From Anaerolineae bacterium (GTDB lineage Bacteria; Chloroflexota; Anaerolineae; Aggregatilineales; Aggregatilineaceae): a DNA stretch of 8,494 nucleotides. Numbering within the stretch: position 1 is the first letter of the stretch; each line of letters begins with the position of its first letter. This document shows, in pieces, positions 1-5,331 of the stretch. The notes under the pieces are model-generated. The model did not search any database, was not told the DNA's origin, and was given only the letters and a program-made list of their open reading frames with translations. The DNA lies in the NCBI GenBank assembly GCA_020848665.1, contig JADLHR010000087.1:1-8494 (forward strand). The letters run 5' to 3'. A program made the position numbers and the translations under genes.

Positions 1-55
1 TCAGGTAGCGCATAATCGTAGGTGATCGGAGTGCCCGTCCGCAGAGGAGAGGCGC

Positions 56-823
56 TTGAAAACACGCGCGGAAAAAAGCATCGAAGCGCTGACGTGGGCG
101 TCGGTGGTGATGTGGCTGGGCTTCGCGCTCATCATGCACCTGCTCGACTACGCCTGGCTGGTGCTGATGGTGCTCGGCATCATCCTGCTTAGCTCGGCCA
201 TTTACCAGCGCAGCCGGGGCTGGCATACTTCGCTGATGATCTGGATCGGCGGCGTGTGGATGGCGATCTTCAGCGTAATCGAAGTCACCAACGAGATACT
301 CACTGCGCTGAGCACTGATGGCCGGGGCCTGGAGATCGACCTGTTGGTTTACCTCGGTATCGCGCTGATCTCAATGGGTCTGGCCGTCGTGCTGCGCCAT
401 CTCCAGCCGCCGAGCCTGGCCCAGTCCGGCGTATCCCAGCGCGCCGCGCGTGACAGCCAGGAGCCTGCCGCGCCTGTCGTCCCGCGCCGTGTGGCGGAAG
501 ATTACAGCTCGGGCTACTTCCCGCCCGATGGCAGGGTTCAAAGCCTGCGGGGCGACACCGAGCAGCAGAGCACCAGCGCCTCACGCTCACGGGCAATCGC
601 CGAGCAGTCCGCCACCAGCCGCCGTGCCCGGCCTGTGAACCCCGGCGCCGATCAAAGCTGGACGCAGTCCGCGTCAGCGCCCCCGCGCGCCACGAGCCGC
701 CACGCCCGCCCGGCTCAGCCCTCTGCCGAAACCCCTTCTAACATGGAGGCGCGCGTCGAGGATATCATCCGGCGCAGCCGCGAGCGACGCGGCGGCGCTT
801 CGGGCGACGATCTGCCGTACTAA
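56..823 (+). CDS. Four-helix membrane protein with long polar C-terminal tail, function unknown
   Basis: The start is a TTG preceded by a strong ribosome binding site (AGGAG at 45-49, 6-base spacer). The 255-residue product has two parts. Residues about 13-29, 33-50, 58-76 and 95-113 are hydrophobic and look like four membrane helices with short connecting loops. Residues 118-255 form a hydrophilic, Ala/Ser/Pro/Arg-rich tail that is probably disordered and cytoplasmic. The tail contains the repeated octapeptide ATSRRARP (186-193) and ATSRHARP (212-219), then a short charged helix (EARVEDIIRRSRERR, 231-245). I do not recognise a family. It could be a membrane anchor whose basic tail binds nucleic acid, protein or acidic lipid, but that is inference. 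Its stop codon lies only 10 bases from the stop of the convergent gene at 834-1043, with no obvious terminator between them. Confidence 0.8.
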   Translation: MKTRAEKSIEALTWASVVMWLGFALIMHLLDYAWLVLMVLGIILLSSAIYQRSRGWHTSLMIWIGGVWMAIFSVIEVTNEILTALSTDGRGLEIDLLVYLGIALISMGLAVVLRHLQPPSLAQSGVSQRAARDSQEPAAPVVPRRVAEDYSSGYFPPDGRVQSLRGDTEQQSTSASRSRAIAEQSATSRRARPVNPGADQSWTQSASAPPRATSRHARPAQPSAETPSNMEARVEDIIRRSRERRGGASGDDLPY

Positions 824-833
824 GCCGCGCCTT

Positions 834-1043
834 CTAAGCCGGGCGATTCAGCACGATTAGCACCACGCCGAGCAGCGCAAAGACGAAATACGTCCCGGCG
901 ACCATGATTTTCACCCGGCGCTCGCCGTGGCGCTCGATATGGGGCGCCAGCCGGTCTGTATCATAGAACATCTTGACGTTCGTCAGCGTGCCGACAAACC
1001 CGGCCACGCCTCCCAGCATAATCAGCCAGTCCAGAAAATTCAT
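834..1043 (-). CDS. Small two-helix membrane protein, paralogue of the 1147-1356 product
   Basis: This 69-residue protein starts at ATG 1043-1041 with AGGA six bases upstream. Residues 4-22 and 47-65 are hydrophobic helices. They are joined by a charged segment (residues 24-45) containing RHGERRVK. It aligns with the neighbouring 1147-1356 product, which is also 69 residues long: R-x-G-x(3)-V, then A-x-x-Y-x(3)-A-[LV]-[LI]-G, all at a constant offset of three residues. The pair therefore looks like an ancient tandem duplication. Small proteins of this two-helix shape are common and mostly uncharacterised, and I assign no function. It is the last gene of the minus-strand block. A 103-base gap separates it from the upstream gene, so it may have its own promoter. 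Confidence 0.8.
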   Translation of the reverse strand: MNFLDWLIMLGGVAGFVGTLTNVKMFYDTDRLAPHIERHGERRVKIMVAGTYFVFALLGVVLIVLNRPA

Positions 1044-1146
1044 CGGGGTTCCTGCTTTCTATATAACCGGCAAATAATGACCGGTAAGTGATGACCAGCA
1101 AACGCGCCGGCGCCCTGTGGACGAGCGCATCTCTTGCCCGCGACCA
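1044..1146. repeat. Intergenic spacer with a 14-bp imperfect tandem repeat and possible promoter
   Basis: This spacer lies between two small membrane-protein genes. At 1067-1080 and 1081-1094 it holds two adjacent 14-base copies, CCGGCAAATAATGA and CCGGTAAGTGATGA, with 11 of 14 bases identical. The same stretch contains ACCGG (1066-1070) and CCGGT (1081-1085) as an inverted pair separated by 10 bases. An AT-rich TATATA (1061-1065 and flank) reads as a possible -10 on the minus strand just in front of the 834-1043 gene. No convincing -35 is seen. An operator-plus-promoter reading is possible but weakly supported. Confidence 0.3.
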
Positions 1147-1356
1147 TTATCCACCCAGCAAGCGCGCCGCGCCGATCACCGCCAGCAGCAGGTATCCGGC
1201 GGCGGCTACACCGCGCACCGCCCGCCGCCCGAAGCGGCCGATCAACATCTCCATCTGCGCTTCGTTGATAAACGGACGGCGTCCCATCAGGCTGCCGGCG
1301 GCTCCGGCCAGCCCGATCACCAGCAGCGCCGCGTCGATCCCATCGCTCAGCGTCAT
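1147..1356 (-). CDS. Small two-helix membrane protein, coupled to the methyltransferase
   Basis: The product is 69 residues, with start ATG at 1356-1354 and stop TAA at 1149-1147. The longer open frame runs upstream inside the methyltransferase. The start chosen here is supported by a clear Shine-Dalgarno (GGGAGG, about 6 bases upstream) and by the ATGA overlap with the methyltransferase stop codon, the usual sign of translational coupling. Residues 7-24 and 47-67 are hydrophobic, with the linker MGRRPFINEAQMEMLIGRFGRR between them (residues 24-45). The FGRRAVRG stretch and the following A-A-G-Y-L-L-L-A-V-I-G helix align with the second helix of the 834-1043 product. Its role is unknown. Coupling to a methyltransferase suggests co-expression, not necessarily a shared pathway. 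Confidence 0.8.
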   Translation of the reverse strand: MTLSDGIDAALLVIGLAGAAGSLMGRRPFINEAQMEMLIGRFGRRAVRGVAAAGYLLLAVIGAARLLGG

Positions 1357-2561
1357 CGTTCCCTCCCCAGTGGCTCGCCGCAGATCAGCGCGCAGTGCTG
1401 CCCGGCGACGCGCGTCAGCACGACAACTGCCGGCCGCCCCGCGCCGTCCAGCCGGAGCTGCGCTTGCAGCGTTTCCGGCGCAATCGGGCTGCCGCGCTTC
1501 TTGACTGTCACTCGCCCCACCCCGCGTTCGACCAGCGCCGCGCGCAGGCGCTTGAGGTGAAACGGCAGCCACGCCTCGACCGGCCAGGTCCGCAGCCAGC
1601 CGGAGTCAAGCGCGGTGTCGCCGGTCAGGTACGCGATCGTCTCGTCCAGCCGGTACACGCCCGCCCCTATCTCGGCGGCCAGCTCGCCGAACAGCCCGGC
1701 GCGGATCACTGCTGGGTCCGGCTCGTAGAGGTAAGCGCGCGGCTCGCTCAGCGGTGGCGCGGGAAGCCCCGCCGGAGCCAGCGTCGCGGCGCTGCCGTCA
1801 GCATTCAGGCGCGTGGCGCATCGCCCGGCGAAGCCAAACGCGCCCATCCACAGCACGGCTTCCTTCAACTCCCCGGCGACGCTGATGAACTCGACGCCCG
1901 CGCCTGCGCCGGTGTAGGGCGCCAGCTCGTCGAGCGCAACGCCGGGCGATAGCTTGACCGCCAGCGCGTCGAAGGTCCAGGCGCGGATCGCGTCAAGCAG
2001 CGGCTGGTAATCGCGCACGGAGAAGACACGCCGCCCCTTGTCGCGCCGCGCGGGGTCGAAAAACGCCGCCGGGATACCATGCAGCGGCAGCGGATCGGTC
2101 AGGTTCGCCGCCAGCCACCCGGCATCGTAACCATAGGCGCGCACGTTAGCTCGCGCCAAGCGCAGCCGCAGCGGGTCGCGGTCCAGCCCGGCGACCCACA
2201 CGCCGGGCAGCGCGGCCAGCGCCAGCGTGTCGCCGCCAATCCCACAGCCGAGATCGGCCACGCGCGCAAATCCTGCTTCCGCGAAACGGCGCGCGCGCCA
2301 GGCCGCGATCACCTCGCCGCTGGCCTGCTCCAACGCCTCTGGCGTGAAGAACATCGTCCCTGCCCGGCTGAACTTGGCCGCCGCGTGCTCGCGCAGGCGC
2401 GCCAGCGTCAGCGCGGCCCCGGCCTGCTCCGGAGGCAGCTCGCGCCGCAGAACGTTGAGAAGCGCCAGCGTGTGCGCGTTGCTCAGGTCCTCAGCAGCCA
2501 GCCGCGCCAGCGCATCGCTCCCCGCTGGCCCGAGCAAAAATGCGAACGTATCCTCGTTCAT
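1353..2561 (-). CDS. Class I SAM-dependent methyltransferase with C-terminal THUMP-like domain
   Basis: This 402-residue protein matches the layout of THUMP-like-domain methyltransferases. An N-terminal helical region (1-95) is followed by a Rossmann SAM-binding core. Motif I is VADLGCGIGG (101-110), the acidic ribose-binding loop is GLDRDP (125-130), and FFDPARR (167-173) sits where DPPR/NPPY motifs occur in nucleic-acid methyltransferases. VKLSPG (202-207) and GELKEA (230-235) are further conserved blocks. Residues about 275-398 form the C-terminal domain, with YEPDPAVIRAG and VKKRG (353-357). The family is presumed to methylate RNA, but the substrate is not established and the catalytic detail is inference. 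The ATG at 2561 has only a weak, distant ribosome binding site (GGATGG). It starts 17 bases after the T-tract of the preceding gene's terminator. Its stop overlaps the next gene by ATGA. Confidence 0.9.
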   Translation of the reverse strand: MNEDTFAFLLGPAGSDALARLAAEDLSNAHTLALLNVLRRELPPEQAGAALTLARLREHAAAKFSRAGTMFFTPEALEQASGEVIAAWRARRFAEAGFARVADLGCGIGGDTLALAALPGVWVAGLDRDPLRLRLARANVRAYGYDAGWLAANLTDPLPLHGIPAAFFDPARRDKGRRVFSVRDYQPLLDAIRAWTFDALAVKLSPGVALDELAPYTGAGAGVEFISVAGELKEAVLWMGAFGFAGRCATRLNADGSAATLAPAGLPAPPLSEPRAYLYEPDPAVIRAGLFGELAAEIGAGVYRLDETIAYLTGDTALDSGWLRTWPVEAWLPFHLKRLRAALVERGVGRVTVKKRGSPIAPETLQAQLRLDGAGRPAVVVLTRVAGQHCALICGEPLGRER

Positions 2562-2578
2562 CGCGCAAGCGCCATCCG

Positions 2579-2616
2579 AAAAAACGGGCAGGCCAACCCT
2601 TCCGGTTGCCTGCCCG
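2579..2616 (-). terminator. Rho-independent terminator of the small acidic protein gene
   Basis: Read on the minus strand, arm 2616-2604 (CGGGCAGGCAACC) pairs with arm 2598-2585 (GGTTGGCCTGCCCG). The stem has 13 pairs with one bulged base and a five-base loop, and is followed at once by six T residues (2584-2579). This is a textbook intrinsic terminator. It lies 25 bases after the stop of the 2641-2940 gene and separates it from the methyltransferase. Read on the plus strand it has no T-tract, so it acts in one direction only. Confidence 0.92.
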
Positions 2617-2640
2617 CTCGTCCTTCGTCCGAAGCGCCGC

Positions 2641-2940
2641 TTAACCGAGCTGGTTAATCAGCGTCAGGAACTCGCCCCATTCTTCGCGCAGGAAGTACAG
2701 CGATCCCCAGTCAAGCTCAACCTCAATCGCTTCCTCTTCATCTTCTTTGGTCGGCGGCTCCTGCGCGGCGTCACGGATCAGGTCGATGAATTCTTCCCAT
2801 TCTTCCTGGAAGAAGTGGGCCGTCACCGGGCCAAGCTCCAAATGATAGGTGCGCTCGCCGTCTGGCTCCTGGGCGGCCCAGGCGGTGTAGTTTTCCGTCT
2901 CAGCCAGGGTATCGACCGGGATTTCGCCGTTGCTGTTCAT
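2641..2940 (-). CDS. Small acidic protein with an internal 40-residue duplication
   Basis: This 99-residue, strongly acidic, tryptophan-containing protein starts at ATG 2940-2938 with AGGAG nine bases upstream. It is built from two similar halves. Residues 32-55 and 72-95 align without gaps at an exact 40-residue offset, with 10 of 24 positions identical: E-L, F, EEW, EF and LI. Each half reads as a beta strand pair (HLELGPVTAHF / VELDWGSLYF) followed by an amphipathic helix (EEWEEFIDLI / EEWGEFLTLI). They are joined by an acidic linker, KEDEEE (65-70). I do not recognise a named family. The compact repeated fold without membrane or catalytic motifs suggests a binding or adaptor protein, which is inference. 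A strong terminator follows the gene, and 124 bases separate it from the upstream gene. Confidence 0.85.
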   Translation of the reverse strand: MNSNGEIPVDTLAETENYTAWAAQEPDGERTYHLELGPVTAHFFQEEWEEFIDLIRDAAQEPPTKEDEEEAIEVELDWGSLYFLREEWGEFLTLINQLG

Positions 2941-3042
2941 GTGGTGTCTCTCCTCTTGCTCGCAGGGGTCTCAGTCTTCGCGCCAGGCGCGCGCCCGGTC
3001 CGCCGGGTGCGCGGTGCGCGTGGTAATCAACGCACGTCGTCA

Positions 3043-3057
3043 CATGGCAGCGCCATG
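3043..3057. repeat. Short perfect hairpin downstream of the 3065-3400 gene
   Basis: CATGGC-AGC-GCCATG forms a perfect six-pair stem with a three-base loop, eight bases past the stop of the minus-strand gene. It has no T-tract, so it is at best a weak terminator or a 3'-end stabiliser. The rest of the 2941-3064 spacer is very GC-rich and holds no promoter that I can defend. Confidence 0.35.
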
Positions 3058-3064
3058 ACGATGG

Positions 3065-3400
3065 CTATGGTTGATTGTCGTTGTTCCGCTCGAATTTGTC
3101 TAGGGCGCGAATTACCTCGGTCAGCGCGAGCAGGCTCGCGCCGCTGTGCGCCTGGTCGTCCAGCCCTTCGACGTGGAAGCGGCGCTCCAGCGCGTTGTTC
3201 TCGAAGCCGCCGCTGGCGATCACCGCCTCGGCACGCGCAGCGATCGTCGCGCGCCGGGCCGCGTCCCAGACTACCACAGTCTTCGTCCAGTTCATCCGGT
3301 CTCCCGCCATGATCCGCTCGTCACTGAGCGGCTCCGCAGGCTTCTTCTGGGACTCCGGCCGCTTGCCGCGCCGCCATCGATTCAATAGAAAACCGGCCAT
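3065..3400 (-). CDS. Hypothetical basic protein downstream of the AI-2E permease
   Basis: The product is 111 residues. The first ATG (3400-3398) has AAGGA six bases upstream and is preferred to internal methionines at 31 and 36. The N-terminus is basic (RWRRGKRPESQKK, 8-20). The centre holds a short hydrophobic strand (KTVVVWDAARR, 40-50) followed by an Ala/Arg-rich helix. The C-terminus is a likely helix (GASLLALTEVIRALDKFER, 87-105) with a polar end. No domain is recognised and there is no convincing membrane segment. It starts 28 bases after the permease stop, so the two genes are probably one operon. Codon use resembles its neighbours, so I see no sign of recent transfer. Confidence 0.7.
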   Translation of the reverse strand: MAGFLLNRWRRGKRPESQKKPAEPLSDERIMAGDRMNWTKTVVVWDAARRATIAARAEAVIASGGFENNALERRFHVEGLDDQAHSGASLLALTEVIRALDKFERNNDNQP

Positions 3401-3428
3401 CCGCCGTCCTTTTTTCTCGCGCCGGGGG

Positions 3429-4769
3429 TCAGGGGCCGCCGGAGGTTGAATCCGGCCCCGCCGCGCTGGTCGAGGGGCTGATCTGGCGGCTGCGCACCCG
3501 CTCGGTCTCGCTGTCGAACACCTGGAAGCGCCGGTTCAGGAAGTAGCGGATCAGGCCGTAAACAAACCCGCTGCGGCGCGTAACTGGTTCCGCGACCATC
3601 GGAAACACGTCCTCGTCGAGCAGCTTGCCGCGCAGATAGCGCAGCCCCAGGCGCAGCGTGGCGACCGTCGGCGCGGCCAGAACCACACCCAGCAGCCCCA
3701 CCAGATTTGCGCCGACCATGATCGCTACCAGCACGACGAACGGATGCAGGTCCAGGCTGCTGCCGAGGATGCGCGGCACCAGAAAAAGCGCCTCAAGCTG
3801 CTGAATGCCGACATACGCCAGGGCCACGACGAGCGCGTACACCAGGCCTGCGTCAAGGCTCGCGATTGTGGCGCTCGGCGTAACCAGCGCGAACAGAATC
3901 GCCGGAATGGACGACAGCGTTGGCCCAATATTCGGAATAAACTCCAGGAATCCGGCCAGCAGGCCGAGGACCAACGGCTGCGGCAGCCCCAGGATCAACG
4001 CAACCAGCCAGGTCGCCATACCGACCGAGAAGCCAAGCAGAAGCTGGCCGCGCAGATAAGCGTTCCAGATCAGTCCCAGTTCGTGCAGCAGCCGCTCAAC
4101 ATCGCCACGATAGCTCTCCGGCACGCCGTTGACGACGTAAAGCACAAAGCTGGGGCCGTCGTGCATCAGGTAAAAGATCATCACCAGCACCAGGACCGAG
4201 TTCGTCAGCAGCACCACCGCGCCGCCCAGCACCCCCAGCCCAGAATCGGCGATGGTCAGCAGCGCGCTGCGCAGCGCCTCGGTGAAGTTCTGAGAGTCGC
4301 CCGCCTGATCGCCGGACGGCATAACGACCGACTGCAGCTCTTCCCAGGGGACGATGGTGTAGCCGCCGACGGTGATCGGGCGGTTAAGCCACACCTTGAG
4401 GTCCTCTTCCGCAGATTGGGCGAGGCGGGGTAGTTGATCCGCGAAGTCACGCAACTGCGCGATCGTGGCCGGGATGATCAGCACGAACAACAACGCAAAA
4501 GCGCCGAGGACGATCACCCAGCTAATCAGCACGCTGATTGTGCGGCGCACACCGGGGCTGCCAAACACCACGATCCGGCGCTCGACGAAGCGCACGATCG
4601 GCGAGAGCAGATAGCCCAACACGATCGCGAGTAAAATTGAGGTCCACACGGTAGAGCTGATGTCCCGCGCGACCAGCACCGCCAGAACCAGCACCCCCAC
4701 GGCGACGACGCGCTTGGTGGCGGTGCTCCATGGCGGGCTGGTAAGCGTGGGCAGCTTGTTGGTGGACAC
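3429..4769 (-). CDS. AI-2E family transporter (PF01594-type membrane permease)
   Basis: With a GTG start at 4769-4767 the product is 446 residues, normal for the family. Two hydrophobic helices lie near the N-terminus (about 20-36 and 42-62) and another at 78-100. A soluble segment follows (about 101-175), then a helix at 180-202. The family signature comes next: RGQLLLGF (240-247), LGLPQPLVLGLLAGFLEFIP (260-279) and NIGP (280-283). After it come QQLEALFLVPRILG (323-336), LHPF (341-344) and GLLGVVLAAP (358-367). Residues 395-446 form a Ser-rich cytoplasmic tail. Members export small molecules or ions (TqsA for AI-2, others Na+/H+), and the substrate here cannot be told. The frame stays open up to 5072, but that extension is Arg-rich, lacks family sequence and runs across the intergenic region. 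The GTG has only a poorly spaced AGGA/GGGG upstream, so the exact start is uncertain. Confidence 0.93.
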   Translation of the reverse strand: MSTNKLPTLTSPPWSTATKRVVAVGVLVLAVLVARDISSTVWTSILLAIVLGYLLSPIVRFVERRIVVFGSPGVRRTISVLISWVIVLGAFALLFVLIIPATIAQLRDFADQLPRLAQSAEEDLKVWLNRPITVGGYTIVPWEELQSVVMPSGDQAGDSQNFTEALRSALLTIADSGLGVLGGAVVLLTNSVLVLVMIFYLMHDGPSFVLYVVNGVPESYRGDVERLLHELGLIWNAYLRGQLLLGFSVGMATWLVALILGLPQPLVLGLLAGFLEFIPNIGPTLSSIPAILFALVTPSATIASLDAGLVYALVVALAYVGIQQLEALFLVPRILGSSLDLHPFVVLVAIMVGANLVGLLGVVLAAPTVATLRLGLRYLRGKLLDEDVFPMVAEPVTRRSGFVYGLIRYFLNRRFQVFDSETERVRSRQISPSTSAAGPDSTSGGP

Positions 4770-5331
4770 GATCCTAATTCCCCGGCCTGCGAGCGAGTTA
4801 CTGTAATCCAATTTTAGCGCGCCCCCTGGCGAACTGCGAGTGATCTCCGGCGCTGCGCCCAATCGGGCGGTTGGCCGGCGATTAGCCTGCGGTGCCAGCG
4901 TGTTTCGGCGCCAATTCCTCGTTGATGAAAATACTCTCTTGGCGGATAGAATTAGGGCTGCTACAATGAACATCAGTGGAGTGAGATCAAGCGAGCGCGA
5001 GAGACGGCGGCGCGTCAAAATAGTTTTGAAGTAGCGTGCCGGATGGCAGTCCTCCTCACCAAGCGGACACACGAAAGACGATTTTTTCGGTGCTGCGCGG
5101 CGCTAGCGGTGCGTCAGCAGGTGCGGATGCGCTATCAGGCGATCACCGGGCCGCGAGTTACTTTGTGTCTCGCTTCTCGAATCGATCCCGCTTGATCCCG
5201 CGTTCGCGGCGGTGCGTCGCGCGTACCAATCGTGACCTCCACGCTTGTCTCAACACGAACATCAGCCAGCCGGAGTAGTTCGTCGCGGCCTACCTGGCGT
5301 ATAGGAATTATGCACGCGACATGAGGTTTGA
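4770..5331. other. Divergent intergenic region without a supported gene
   Basis: These 562 bases separate the minus-strand permease from the plus-strand NYN gene. Open frames of 64-80 codons exist here (for example 4840-5034 and 5036-5278). Their translations are Arg/Ser-rich with no domain, and they lack good ribosome binding sites, so I do not call them. The + strand promoter at 4939-4967 is the only strong signal. If it drives the NYN gene, about 360 bases of transcript precede the start codon. A ribosome binding site (GAGG, five bases before ATG 5332) marks the end of this region. No convincing minus-strand promoter for the permease was found. Confidence 0.6.
4939..4967 (+). promoter_or_regulatory. 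Sigma70-type promoter reading toward the NYN gene
   Basis: A -35 of TTGGCG (4939-4944) and a -10 of TACAAT (4962-4967) are separated by exactly 17 bases. They match the consensus at 4 of 6 and 5 of 6 positions, in an AT-richer pocket of an otherwise GC-rich sequence. Transcription would begin near 4974. The nearest supported gene downstream is the NYN gene, 358 bases away, so this is either its promoter with a long leader or the promoter of an unrecognised small RNA. Confidence 0.6.

Noticed and set aside
1..15. Possible end of an upstream gene (S-G-S-A-stop in frame 1)
   Set aside because: Four codons cannot distinguish a gene end from chance.
2227..3312. 361-codon plus-strand open frame across three minus-strand genes
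   Set aside because: It crosses several supported genes and a strong terminator, and its translation is low-complexity Arg/Ser/Ala.
4840..5034. 64-codon open frame in the divergent spacer
   Set aside because: It runs through the promoter hexamers, is Arg-rich and has no clear ribosome binding site.
4770..5072. Upstream extension of the AI-2E permease frame by about 100 codons
   Set aside because: The added residues are Arg-rich and low-complexity, do not resemble the family N-terminus, and would cover the promoter at 4939-4967. The GTG at 4769 gives a normal-length protein.
4794..5162. Direct repeat GCGAGTTACT near 4794 and 5153 flanking the promoter region
   Set aside because: It is only ten bases long, unevenly placed relative to promoter elements and without further extension.
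5036..5278. 80-codon open frame in the divergent spacer
   Set aside because: It has a GTG start without a ribosome binding site and a composition without a recognisable fold. It looks like chance openness in GC-rich DNA.
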